Source: Volutella citrinella (Eukaryota > Ascomycota > Sordariomycetes > Hypocreales > Nectriaceae). From it: 64,000 nucleotides of DNA. A program made the translations under genes and the position numbers. Below the pieces are notes generated by a model, which saw only the letters and a list, made by a program, of their open reading frames with translations, had not been told where the DNA came from and searched no databases. The DNA lies in NCBI GenBank assembly GCA_034401135.1, contig JAWZSP010000007.1, forward strand, positions 3,782,001 to 3,846,000, given 5' to 3'. Each line of letters begins with the position of its first letter. Positions within the stretch are counted from its first letter, which is position 1. Below are positions 43,701 to 54,383 of this stretch, piece after piece.

Positions 43701-46539
43701 GTCAGCTTGCGTTCGTAGTCGTCGCCGCCGTCGCACTGGAACCGGAGCCCGAAGCGAGGGAAGCTGAGGGCGACGTGATGTGGCCATGCCTGCATCGCAT
43801 ATGGGCAGAGACTCTGCATCAAGGCTAGCTGCTTCGCGCATGGCAGGGACGGCTCGAGGAATGGCTGCACGCTGAGCCTGGAGAGATATTGTTGGCATAG
43901 ATTGGCCATGTCAAGATGGGCCGAATCGCCTAGACCCTCCCAGGAGAACTTGCGCTCGCCAGCTTCCAGCTCTTTGGCCGTGCTCTCCATCAACATCTTC
44001 CTGATACGGTAGTCTCGGAACCTAACCTCGTGGCGGTCGAAGTCGATGATGCCAGCGAACCACCTCTTGATTTCTGATATAATTTTGTCGTGCAAATGGG
44101 TGCTAGGCGCAGCTTGCCCACGATCGTCTTCCGATCCAATGAAGACGACGGTAGCGAGCTCCCAGGTGGTCAGCGGCCGGGTCGAGTAAAGAGTCCAGGA
44201 TAGGATACGCCGCGCCGTCTCTGTTTTTGGAATTTTCAAAAGTATTTTATCAATAAGCAACGCAAGATTACGGTCGTCTGACTGCGCATCACGAACGGCA
44301 TCGGTGTTTGGCATCTGGAAGAACTCCTGGATGCTGACCTCGCCAGGCCACTCATCCCTCTGGCGAATGTGCTCGACCATCAAGTCTCGGGCGACGCAGT
44401 CCAGGCTATGGATCGCTTTGAGCTCCTGGCGAACCGTGTTCTCGTGGAATTTGAGCTCTGGACGTGCCTGGAGTAGGTGAAAAACTTCCCTCTGTGGGGG
44501 GAGCCTGGTGTTGGAGACTGCTTGCGCCAAGTCTACGTTGACGGATGAAACGCGCTCCAGCTCGCCCAGGAGGGCGCCACGCTCATTGCTTGTCATGAAT
44601 ATATGAAACGGTCTCTCGGAACCACGTGAGAGATGCGCAAACTGGTCTAGGAACAGCTTCCTGGACGACTCCTCGCACTCGTCAAAGCAGCCGATGACAC
44701 ACTGCACCCGCTTGGCCACGAATCTGAAGAGCTCGAACCAGTGAATGAGGTCCAAGTCCGTCCGCCCGCTGCACTCGCCGGGGTGGGCGTATGGCTGGAG
44801 GTGCTGCGGGAACTCTGGGTCGTGGAGCATGACCTGGGCGATGAAGCTCGACAGCATGCTCGTGAGCGAGTTATATCTCGCGTCCCACCTGTTGAAGCAG
44901 AAGTAGACTACGACCGGCCGCTTAATGTCGACAGACGAGGCTCTGTACATGTTGAGAAAGGCCTCCTCGGCTGCCGCCTGAGCGTTGTGGACGCCATGCA
45001 TGTAGAAGATCTTGGGTCCTTGGTATTGGGTCCACTCAATGTACTGCTCCGAAGCGAACGGAGCGCTGAAAGTGCGGTCCCAGGATGCGGCGAACATGGG
45101 CGAGGCTAAGGATACGACGTTCTTCTGGAGAGACAGGCTATCCATCTTTGATTTTGTAGTGAAACCTGCGGAATCTGTTATCCTTTTTGCCGGCGCGAAA
45201 GTGTGCGGAGGGGAGGGATCACGTACGATATGCAATGTCACGCAGGTGCCCCATGACGTCGTTCTCCCTTGTATTCGGCGAAAACAGGCCTTCTAAAGGA
45301 ATCCCCAATGTCTCCCTGGAGACATCGAGCTCCTGACCAACGTCGGTTAGCTCGTCGAGCAGTGAAGAATTGCCTGAGGGTGACTGTACAATAGGCGAGG
45401 GGCTCGAAAAGGCCGAATCGCTAAAACGGCGGCGCAGGCTTATGATGGTGCTCCAAAGAGGAATCTTGGAGGCGAGGAACGAGTGGTTCACTTCTATAGC
45501 GGCCGCAGCGAGGCTGGGGAGGGACGAGACCAGGCCAGCGTGGTCGTAGGTCCGGATTCCAGGTTGAAGCATCAAGCCCTCAAGTTTCTCCTCCATATCT
45601 GCCTGGTCTGCGCTCCTGTGCGGGCATCCAACAAACACCTGTCGTAGATTAGTCCTCGAGATGGTGAGAGGGTGGGGAGGTCCTCGCAGACGCAGACTCA
45701 CCAGGATACGGCTCATTGTCAGAATTTCAGAGTAACGCTGCTCGATCGAGTTGGAAGCAGCCAAAGCGAGTGCCTGTATGGACCTGTTAGTCAATCAAAA
45801 CTGCTTCCGTGAACTGTCTGGGCGTACATCTTTCAAGAGTATGCCGCCAATGTCATCCGTGATAAACGCAATCAACCTGCCCTGCAGAGCTGGTTAGCAA
45901 GGACGACAGACGACTCAAGCCAAGCCATGACAAGCAATACCTTGGTTTCCGGCCCGCGAACAGCCAAGATATCATCGAGCAGCTTGCGAGCACGGGTTCG
46001 AATGGCATCGCGGGACTTGGGCCCGCGGAAGAACTCGCGCGGATCGTATAGGTAGTCAAATACCCTGGTCCCGTCTTGGTGCGATTGTGCGTGCCGCAAG
46101 ACCCAGCCCATTGTGGGTGAAAGCCGGTCGACGGCATCGGGGCTGAGCAAGTCAAAGCCACGGATGACTACATAGCTGCACGGTGTCATTACAAAGCGAG
46201 AGGCGGGTTAATAACGGATGGGACCTGGACCTACTCGAGAAGGAGTGGAAACCGATCGGCGGCGGGAATCCTGATCACGATGGGCTTCCGAATCAATCCC
46301 TCTGGGTGCTCTGCTCGAGAACAATTAGTAACCTGTTGCAGACTCGTCTCCGTCGGGACCTCGCATCGCATACCTAAAAACGGCGCAGGCTTGCGCTTGA
46401 TCAAGAGTCGCGGTGCTGGCGGCTGCTCCGTCACGGGCACGACCAGAGGCGCTGCGGGCAAGAGCACGCCTCCTCCCGCGGACGCCGGTTGATCGCTACG
46501 GGCCGGTGCATCGTCGGCATCGGCTGCTGGCTTGTCCAT
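40713..46539 (-). CDS. NLR-like protein: alpha/beta-hydrolase-like, NTPase-like, ankyrin repeats, ZZ finger
   Basis: Eight exons (46539..46374, 46310..46235, 46175..45941, 45881..45828, 45773..45702, 45638..45227, 45165..40982, 40916..40713) join to 1800 residues. Residues about 80-210 resemble the SesB/SERAC1-type hydrolase found at the N-terminus of fungal NLRs: FITDDIGGILLKDAL matches the nucleophile-elbow region and VFVGCPHRS the following strand, but the elbow Ser is Asp169. At about 388-560 is a STAND-like NTPase region: the Walker A position reads FYMHGVHNAQAAAEEA without GxxxxGK[ST], while CVIGCFDECEE (D500, E501) fits Walker B. About 21 ankyrin repeats span roughly 968-1697. The last intron (GTGAGT..ACAG) joins HYCDYCHW to RLRGPRLACKEC-x5-DLC-x2-C..H..H, a complete ZZ zinc finger. 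Intron 1 (46311-46373, 63 nt) is in frame and has good splice sites. Expected role: self/non-self or damage sensing and scaffold signalling; this is inference. Confidence 0.85.
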
Positions 46540-47710
46540 CTTCTCTGGTACTACTGGCACTGGGATGAAGGAGCGAAGAATGGGAAGGGTGTCAGCTTTT
46601 GGGCGCGACGAGCTGAACTGCAGGAGCGGGGGATCCTCTTGTCGCGGGCTGCCTAATGTAAATTCGCAGGGCCAATGGGCGGCCAACTGAGCTGCGGCCG
46701 GGCGACCAACTGCAATACCGAGTACAAGCCGCCTTTTTGCACAAGTACTAGTAGTAGTAAGTAGCACAGCAGTCAGCTTGTCAGTCTGCTGGTTTCTCAG
46801 TCGGTGGCCTCGATTGGCTTGGCTTAGGCTGGCCGTTCGCACGAGGCACACACACTGCCTTGTCGATGTTTATCCAATCCTCGACAGATGCAGCTATTCT
46901 ATTACCGTACAGTCGGTTCGCATTCACAAGACAATAACCTCTGCTGCGTGCAGGGAATCACGGACCAAGTCTGCCTGGATGCATGCCCGACAGGGCTGAA
47001 TGTCCACTGCTGCTAGGCTGCCTTGTGATTCACGGTGCCAGTGCGGCGTCACTGGTCAGCAGGGACGGATAAGCCAGATCCGATGGTCCTTGCTGGGCCT
47101 ATCAGCGGCGTCTTGACTGGCGTGACTTTTGGTGAGTAGCTCTCCACATTATCCGTGCATCCCATGGGTGGACGGAGCGAGCTCACTAGTAGGCAATTGG
47201 GTCTAGTTAAGATTCAACAGGATTATCTGCTACTCTGGAATAGTCTCGTGATGAGAGCGTTGGCGAAGATGGCTCACGTTGGAGGAGCAGTACTCAAGCA
47301 CTTAGCTATTTGCACGCAGTCTGGCATACCGAATAGAGACTTCCTAGTCACTTGATTGACGTCAAATGTCCATGGCACATCTCAGATGAATGCCTCGACA
47401 TGCGTCCTCGATCACCGTGAGTCTGTTGGCCCCGTCACCCTTCACTGGCAATATCTGCTCCAATGCTCCTCCACTCCAGACCTCCACACATCAACAGTGC
47501 CTGCGCCGCTTCAAACAACCCACCCCGGCACTATCTCAGCCCATCACCCAACTTCAAAGCGAGCCATTGCTTCATCTCCACGCTGCTATAGGCCTCCCAG
47601 CATCCACCGTACTCGACGCCTTTGCTTCACAGAGACGCGCGCCCTTGCGTCCGGGATTCAACGTGGCATAACACTAGAGGTGGCCTCGAACCCGGCATCA
47701 CCAATCGCAC
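46540..47710. other. Divergent intergenic region between NLR-like and ICMT-like genes
   Basis: This 1.17-kb gap must hold both promoters. A chance ORF overlaps the start of the methyltransferase gene in another frame. No RNA gene or repeat was recognised apart from a short AGTAGTAGT run near 46750. Confidence 0.5.
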
Positions 47711-48427
47711 ATGGCCACACCTGCGCTCCCGCAGCTCTCGCTGGCTGCGTCCTTTATGCTCTCGGCCGTCGGGACGTACCTCGCCATCGCGGCGCCCAAC
47801 CCCAACCCCAAGGCAGTGCCGGCCACGGGCGACCACGTGCGCAAGCTGCTCCTCACCAGCACGCACATCAACAAGGCCGTCGCCGTCCCGCTGAGCCTCC
47901 TGTCGTTACACGCGTCCGTCCTGGCCCTGCACGCGCCGGCTTTTCCCGCCGGCGTGGTCCGCCACGGCGCTGCCAACGGCTTCAACGCCGCCCTGAGCAC
48001 CTGGTCGCCCGCCACGGTGGTCCCGCTCGCCGCCATCCTCTGCGCCGGCGTGCCCCTGCGCCTTGTCTCGTACGCTTCGCTGGGCCGCAGCTTCACCTTT
48101 AACCTCGCCAGGCCAGAGGACCTGCGCACGGACGGCATCTACGCCTACGTCCAGCACCCTAGCTACACGGGGCTGCTCGCCCTGTTCTACGGCAACCTGG
48201 CCCTGCTGTGCCGCGTCGACGGCGTGCTCAGCTGCTGGATCCCGCCGGCGTGGTACCCCCTCGCGGTTTCCATGCAGCCTGTGGTGCTCGGGATACTCTC
48301 CGTCCTCGTCGCCTGGGGTGTGCGCACGAGGGTGAGCCAGGAGGAGGACATGCTCAAGGCCGAGTTTGGGTCCAAGTGGGAGAAGTGGAACGCAGCGACG
48401 GCGAGGTTTATCCCGTGGCTTTTCTGA
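47711..48427 (+). CDS. Isoprenylcysteine carboxyl methyltransferase-like membrane protein
   Basis: Single exon, 238 residues. Several hydrophobic helices are visible, the first at about residues 8-28. The C-terminal part has the ICMT/phospholipid-methyltransferase signature: GRSFTFNLARPEDLRTDGIYAYVQHPSYTG, where the HPSYTG motif binds cofactor, then RVSQEEDMLKAEFGSKWEKW, the conserved Glu-Glu and Trp-rich end. The family methylates C-terminal prenylcysteine in the ER with S-adenosylmethionine (Ste14), but shorter paralogues of unknown substrate are common in filamentous fungi, so the exact substrate is open. The start ATG is near a CACATGGCC context and the first helix follows at once. Confidence 0.85.
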   Translation: MATPALPQLSLAASFMLSAVGTYLAIAAPNPNPKAVPATGDHVRKLLLTSTHINKAVAVPLSLLSLHASVLALHAPAFPAGVVRHGAANGFNAALSTWSPATVVPLAAILCAGVPLRLVSYASLGRSFTFNLARPEDLRTDGIYAYVQHPSYTGLLALFYGNLALLCRVDGVLSCWIPPAWYPLAVSMQPVVLGILSVLVAWGVRTRVSQEEDMLKAEFGSKWEKWNAATARFIPWLF

Positions 48428-49306
48428 CGGGATGCTTCAACTTAATCTTTCATAGATATTCAACTACTTACGGAGAACTGTTTGATGAAGTCCGACTTGG
48501 GAGAGTCTATTGTAAAGGTGACTTGATATAAGGCTGATAATTTGACATAACTAGAAAGGCGGGGCGTCAATGGCGTTACAGAATGGCTAGGGTTAGCGAA
48601 GGAACTAATTTGCCAACCCTTTGTACAATCTCGTTGAATTATAATCGCAGCAGAGCCTCCAAGCCCTCCATCACAGCCTGTCCAAGTAAGCTGAAACCAA
48701 AGATGCAAGCGAGCGAATCGGCACCAACGGGCTACTGGCACCCGCCCAGTGGCGAGAAATTCCAAAACGGTGCCCAATTGGCCCCTGAATTGTAGCTAGA
48801 CATTTACAATCTCGTCTTGTGCAACCCATCTTTAAGTGAATGGGGGGGCTAATCACAGCCTCGACAGCCTCACTTGTACGATTCAATAGCTCATTGGCCC
48901 TCAGACACCAGGCCTTCATTTAGCTTCCAAGCCAGGGGCCTTGTTGTTCCTATAGAGCGAATGCTTCTGGATGGGTCTCGTATGGACTGGCTGGCCTCGC
49001 CTGTCACCGCCCCTGGCCTCGTCACCGGGCTTAGTCCGCCCAGCACCCAAGGGTCTCTTCCACTCCTTGTTTAAGTCTCGACCCTGATGGGCTCTGCAGC
49101 CTCTGCTACTCTGGCACATAGCCAACCAAGCAATAAGCTGATGCTTAACTCTTACGGTTGTATATTCATTTGATTTTAATAGCGCCATGGCCTGCTTCCT
49201 TCTGCGCTACTCATGAGTCAGGATATACACAAGACATAGAAACCAAGAGAAACTATTTAGCACATAATCTTGATATTCAAACACATCCGCGCATCTGTAC
49301 ATTCAT
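48428..49306. other. Intergenic region between convergent genes
   Basis: This 0.88-kb stretch lies between the stop codons of the plus-strand ICMT-like gene and the minus-strand glycosyltransferase-like gene. It is AT-rich at both ends. Nothing else was recognised. Confidence 0.55.
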
Positions 49307-50593
49307 TCATCGTTTGGGCTGCTCCCTCTCGAGCGCCTCCTTGATCCACTTGCCCACATTTTTCCTATTCTGCTCCATCAGCGACGCCGCCAACTCCCTC
49401 GTCTTGGCCTGCCTCTTGAGGAACCCGTCCCAGTCGTTGACCACCCGCTTAACTGTGTCCATCTCGCTCTCGCCCTTCTTGGACACCCACACCGCGTCCT
49501 TGTTCAGGTACTTGTAGCTGCGGAGCACGTCCTCGCTAGCAACCAGCGGCGCCCCCGCGATGAGCGACGCGGGTATGCTCGACGACGCCTTGCGGTCGAG
49601 GTAGTCGTCCGAGGCGAACGCGGGGATCACGGCGTAGGCCTTGGACAGCAGAGCGTAGAAGTCTGGGTACGAGACGCCCTCGTTGAAGACGACTGACTGC
49701 GCGAGCTCCCCGGGCACCTGGGGCCGCGGGCCGTGGCCGATTAGGTGGAGGGACACGTCGCGGTCCTTCTTGTCCTTCGTAGGCGTCTTCTTGACCAGCT
49801 CAATGACCTCGCCCAGCTTCCCAAAGATACCCTCATAATCCCGGCGTGCTGCCGAGTAGTCTCCCTGGATGGCGAGGGAGAGCTCGGCAGGCGAGTCTGG
49901 CGGAGGGTGCTCGACGGGGAAGACGGGCGGGAGCACCTGGGCCGTGACCTCTGCACCCCAGTTGATGCGAATGTCCTTGACGAGGAAGTCCACCGTGTGC
50001 TGGCTGAGACCGATAAAGGTCAGGCGCCCCAGCTCCTGCCACCGCTGCATGCTGTCGACGTGCTTGCCTAGGCGCCAGTGGTCGGCGTGGTGAAACAGGC
50101 AGAACAGGCGCGTGACGCCGTTCTCGCGGAGGTGGTTGAGCGCGGCCGTGGCCCACGGGTTGTCAAAGTCCAGCTCGCAGGTGACGGACACGACAATGTC
50201 CGGGGGCGGGCACTGCCTGGCGAGCTGTGTGAAGGCGTAGATGCTCCTGGCGGACCGGTACCGCGCCTCCATGGGGAACTTGGCCGTGATGGTGTCCATC
50301 TCGTAGCGCTGGGCGGCCGAGAAGAGCGAGAGGTCGACGCCCTTCTGGCCGCCAAACGAGTGCACCACGGCGGCGGCCACCTCGTCGTGGACACCGGCCG
50401 ACTCGAGGATGGCGATGCTCGGCGCACGCTTGGGGTCGCTGCTCGCCGGGCACGAGCGGCTGTGCGCCGAGTCGAGCCACGACGGCCAGTACGACCAGCC
50501 AAAGGTGTGCAGGCAGAGGAGCAGGAAGAGAACGATGCTCACCACGCCAAGAGGCGACGAGTAGAAGCGGCGCGAGAGCCCGAATCGAGCCAT
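49307..50593 (-). CDS. Type II membrane protein, glycosyltransferase-like
   Basis: Single exon, 428 residues. A short basic cytosolic N-terminus (MARFGLSRRFYSS) is followed by one membrane segment at about 14-33, then a lumenal domain. The two-domain alternation of Rossmann-like strands (DIVVSVTCELDFDNP, RLTFIGLSQHTVDFL, DVSLHLIGHGPRP, ASLIAGAPLVASEDVLRSY) resembles GT-B glycosyltransferases. In the C-terminal half, GVSYPDFYALLSKAYAVIPAFA and SSSIPASLIAGAPLVASE look like the donor-binding region. I do not see a named family signature, so the call is class-level. The location would be Golgi or ER membrane. The ATG is the first Met in the frame, which is open upstream through an Ala-coding GCA run. 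Confidence 0.65.
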   Translation of the reverse strand: MARFGLSRRFYSSPLGVVSIVLFLLLCLHTFGWSYWPSWLDSAHSRSCPASSDPKRAPSIAILESAGVHDEVAAAVVHSFGGQKGVDLSLFSAAQRYEMDTITAKFPMEARYRSARSIYAFTQLARQCPPPDIVVSVTCELDFDNPWATAALNHLRENGVTRLFCLFHHADHWRLGKHVDSMQRWQELGRLTFIGLSQHTVDFLVKDIRINWGAEVTAQVLPPVFPVEHPPPDSPAELSLAIQGDYSAARRDYEGIFGKLGEVIELVKKTPTKDKKDRDVSLHLIGHGPRPQVPGELAQSVVFNEGVSYPDFYALLSKAYAVIPAFASDDYLDRKASSSIPASLIAGAPLVASEDVLRSYKYLNKDAVWVSKKGESEMDTVKRVVNDWDGFLKRQAKTRELAASLMEQNRKNVGKWIKEALEREQPKR

Positions 50594-50614
50594 TGCTGCT
50601 GCTGCTGCTGCTGC
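50594..50614 (-). repeat. Trinucleotide (GCA/TGC) repeat abutting the start codon
   Basis: Read in transcript sense, about seven GCA triplets lie directly before the ATG of the glycosyltransferase-like gene. Repeat length would alter the start-codon context or add Ala codons if an upstream non-ATG start were used. Confidence 0.7.
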
Positions 50615-51341
50615 GCTACCAAGTTGCCGCTGATGTGTTGCTGTTGTCACGCAGCACGAGACCCGAGAGAAATAGGAGTATCGCGTCTGCTGTGGCGTCC
50701 TACTGCCAATAGCTGGTGTGATAGCGCGAGGCTTCGGGTTAGCGGCAGCGCACGTGGCGGGCTCGCTCAATATGAGTTGCCGACGCAGCCATGGTGTTGC
50801 ACGCGCCACACTGTGGCTCAGGGCTCACTGTGAGTATGGCCAGGATGCGCTGGGGAAGTTGGTATTTATCCTCACATTCTTTTCTTATTTTAGTTGTTAT
50901 TGTAGTTTTTTTTCTTTATCAGGAGCTGTGGTATAAGCCGGGGAATTGTGGTTTGGGCAAACTCAATGCACAACTCGACCGTTGCCAGCCAATACGAGGG
51001 AGTCGTGAGTCTTGAGTAAGACAAAACAGTGAAACAACCACGCGCCTCGATACTCTATTTTAAGGACTGAAACAAACCGAAATGGCTCCTAAAAATCAAA
51101 CCGGGCCCTATGCCATGCTCGTGCGTGATGTGGTCGCCCGACCTCTATCTTGTCCTAGTAACATCCTCGGCTGGCTGTTGATATTCATTCTCACCTCGTC
51201 AACCATCATTGCTCCATCGTGTTTTCGTTTAGTACCGGATACCTGAGCTTGCAATTCCGTTCCGAGTCGGCATCGTGAATAAGCCGCGTCTCGTTGGTTC
51301 TAAAATGCCTGTAGTTGGTGAAGAGAAATACTGCCACCGAC
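50594..51341. other. Intergenic region, no supported gene
   Basis: This 0.75-kb gap holds the promoter of the glycosyltransferase-like gene and the 3' flank of the short MHR-type regulator. It includes an AT-rich patch near 50875-50925. The unresolved last exon of the regulator could extend into it. Confidence 0.45.
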
Positions 51342-52438
51342 CTAATTGTCTGTAGTCAGCCAACCAACACGCATCGATAGGGGAAGGTCAATCCCATACT
51401 CTGTTTTCTCAATGCTCGTAAAGAGCTCCATCAATGCACTGAGATATCTGTTTGGCTCCAGATCAGCGATGCCTCCTCTCAGTGCCACCATGTGCCGTGC
51501 TGCTTGTACGTGTCGCCAGCCAACCGCAAGATTGCCAATCACAACCTGCAAGGACAAAACGTCAGCATTTGCATCTTGCGACAGTCGTCAGAGGCTGCAG
51601 TGTAACTACCTCGTCTGCCGCAAGCAGCATGGCCTTTGCAATGGTCGAGTTGCGTGGCGTGGCCTCGTCTTCCGAGATGTCCTGGTTGAGAGACCTCATG
51701 CACGACATCTTGTACTCGAGGGCATTGTCCAGGTGGATCCTGGCACCGGAGAGCGCGTGCAAGCTGCGACATGCCGAGACGAAGATGCCGTTGAGAAGTC
51801 CCGAGTCGGTTAGTGCCAGCGGTATCCATTCGCTGGTGACTAGATGGCGGTAGCCTTCGGGGTTGGAGAGGACGGGGCTGTGGTCTAGTTGACGAGGAAC
51901 GACGACTTCAACATCTGTCGTGGTTTTTCTTCTTCAGTAACAATCTCAAGATGAGAGAAAGTGGAAGGCCGTAGTTATAAAAGACCAAAGGTGCAAACAA
52001 CTTACAGTGAAGCATCAGTTGGTGTTCAAATGCAGAGAGCGGCCTCGCAGCTGTGGAGAACGGATCGATGGGGGCAGCCGAAAGGAACGATGTTGGGCTC
52101 GGAGACGGAGACGGCGACTGTTGGCCAGTATCCCACAAGTATATCATAGACTGCGGGCTTTCCGAGGCTGGTGATGCTGGGTCGGTCTGAGAAGTGGTGG
52201 CTCGATGCCGCGCCATTCGTTCCCGTCTCACACGGGCATGAGCCTCTTTGGCGGCGTAAGACCTCGCCCGCCTCTTGGATGCTTCCGAACTCGCGCCATC
52301 CTGGCCGACCTGGTAGACGAACTGGAACTGGCTCTGGCCTGCTGATGCGGGTGACCTGGCCGCGACAATGCCATGCGACGCCGACACACCGGGGACGACC
52401 CACGTTCCTGGCCGCCGCGTCACCAGCTCCTGGGACAT
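51342..52438 (-). CDS. Short fungal-specific transcription-factor-like (MHR-type) protein
   Basis: Exons 52438..52006, 51914..51610 and 51545..51342 join to 313 residues. A Ser/Ala-rich N-terminus has a basic helix SKRRARSYAAKEAHARVRRERM, which in related proteins replaces the zinc cluster, then a Ser/Pro-rich linker and a region like the start of the fungal middle homology domain: SALTDSGLLNGIFVSACRSLHA, CMRSLNQDISEDEATPRNS, HVQAARHMVALRGGIADL. Relatives commonly continue for some 200 residues more, so the protein looks C-terminally truncated. An alternative splice (GTATGG..CTACAG, 50 nt) could skip the stop and add about 40 residues, giving no known motif. The role as a regulator is inferred. 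It is divergently transcribed from the RTA1-like gene with 887 bp between starts. Confidence 0.6.
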
Positions 52439-53325
52439 GATTAAGCAAACGCCCAGTATCCGGCTGAGCGTGGCCTCTGGGGGTGCCCGGTGTCCGCAGA
52501 ATTAAGCAATTGCACTTCTTGGCAAACGGGCGAGGCTTGACGGAGCGACGTTTGGCGGCCCTGGTGTCAGACTGTCTGTCAACTGCGCCCCTTGAAACCT
52601 GGGGACGGGCCGTGGCTGATACGGGAATGCCAAGACTTGCAACTACTCAAAGGAGCATGGCGCCGAAGCGTGTGGAGTTGCTTGATGGAGCAAACCAGGG
52701 GTGTCTTGCCTTGGTGTGCAGGGGTTAAGTCGGTAGGGCGCTGAGCAAGTTTAGGGGAGGATGATGGTGCAGGATCAGACAGCATTAATTTTCTTACGAG
52801 GAACGCAGTTGAGAAATAGGCAGTGAATCCCCCCCCTGTTGATCTTTGTCGGATAACCGAATGCGAGAGTGGACCCCGGGCGGCTAGTGACATCCGCGTC
52901 ATCTTGGGGTTTTTGACAACTGGACTAATTATAGCATGATTCGGCACTGGCCAGCCCTCGATTTCTCGCTTCCTGGTAAACGAACAAGGTATCGTGTATG
53001 GTGCCCCTCGTTTATCATGCTGGGGAAAATAATGGAGCTAGCCCCAGGAGAGAAAATGCTTGTCTTGGCGCTGCGTTGGGTCGTCGTAGGGCTATCGGAT
53101 GGATACGCAGATGGCCTGGGATAAATAGCCGCGGACCGCAACATGTATGTATCTCATCAGCCGGGTATTCGATATTTAGATTGTTTGTTATAGACTGTCA
53201 AGCCCGAGCTTCTCAAGAATCAACCATCTCAACACCTCAGCACCGCGGATATCATCAACACTCCAGTCACCAAGTCACTAACCACCACAACCAGTGACGA
53301 GACGAACCCCAGCCCACACGCCAGC
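52439..53325. promoter_or_regulatory. Divergent promoter region of MHR-type regulator and RTA1-like gene
   Basis: This 887-bp region serves two genes. A TATA-like ATAAATA is at 53121-53127, in sense for the RTA1-like gene about 200 bp upstream of its ATG. An ATG at 53143 opens a 16-codon frame that may lie in its leader. No gene was recognised. Confidence 0.5.
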
Positions 53326-54383
53326 ATGGTGACCCAACTCCCCCCAAACGTCATCGTCTTCGGCCCCAAGGCCAACTGCACGCTCGAGATCTGCCCCATC
53401 CAGGCCGGCGCGCTGGGATACCGCCCCAACCTGGCCGCAAACGTCATCTTCGCTGCCCTGTTCATCATCGCCACCGCGCTCCACGCCTACCTCGGCATCC
53501 GATGGAAGAGCTGGTTCTTCATGTGGGCCATGGTCATCGGCAGCTTCTGCGTCTCGGTGGGCTACGTGGCCAGGATCACGCTGCACCAGAACCCCTGGAA
53601 CTTTGCCGGCTTCATGACCCAGATCCGTGAGTCTCCTCATCTCTGCAGTATTCTTTATAGGTAAACTGTGACCACAAGATAAAAGGCTAACTCTCAAGCA
53701 GTCGGCGTCGGCATGGGCCCCGTCTACTACTGCGCCGCCATCTACGTGACGCTCTCCACCACAATTGTCTCGCTGGCCCCGGACCTGTCCCGCTTCCCGC
53801 CCAAGCTGTACTACTGGGGCTTCCTCTTTTGCGACGCAATCTCCATCTCGGTGCAGGCCGTCGGGTCCGGCATGGCCGCCCGCGGGGCCGGCATCAGCGA
53901 CGTGGGCACCAAGCTGGCGCTGGCCGGCCTCATCTTCCAGGTCATCACCATCATGGCCTTTTGCGGCCTGTTTGGCGACTTCCTCGTCCGCTACTTCCGT
54001 CAGAGCCGGCCCCGGACCGCTGTTGGCCGCAACGTCCGCCTCTTTTTCGCGGGTCTGAGCTTTGGCCTGCTGCTCATCACGATACGCTCCGTGTTTCGGC
54101 TGTATGAGCTGCACGAGGGCTTCCGGGGCGACGCTATGAAGAATGAGGGTATGTTTATCGGAATGGAAGGAGTGTAAGTTGCCCAAGAACCCCTCACTTG
54201 CCCGTGGAGAATGAGCTGGCACTAATCATGGGCGACAGGCTCATCACGATTGCAGTCTACTCGCTTGCAATAGGGCACCCAGGGTTTCTATCTCGGGCAA
54301 AGGAGATGGACAGTATGAAGAGCGAGGCTGCCAACGGGTATACCTTTCAAGAGATACACTCTGTGAGAACAGTTTCAGTATAG
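53326..54383 (+). CDS. RTA1-like membrane protein (lipid-translocating exporter family)
   Basis: Exons 53326..53626, 53702..54173 and 54239..54383 join to 305 residues. Seven hydrophobic segments are visible, beginning at about residue 35 (NLAANVIFAALFIIATALHA). Family motifs are YRPNLAANVIF, the start of the membrane bundle; GPVYYCAAIYVTL after the first junction; FLFCDAISISVQAVGSGM; and RSVFRLYELHEGF. The N-terminus is extracytosolic and holds two Cys. In the family, yeast RTA1 and RSB1 confer resistance to 7-aminocholesterol and sphingoid bases respectively. The function here is inferred. Junctions restore the conserved reading (ITIAVYSLAIGHPG is the last helix). It converges on the MFS gene, 204 bp between stops. 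Confidence 0.9.

Noticed and set aside
53278..54222. Open frame of 314 codons on the minus strand
   Set aside because: It crosses the RTA1-like gene including its first intron. The RTA1 reading has family motifs and valid splice sites.
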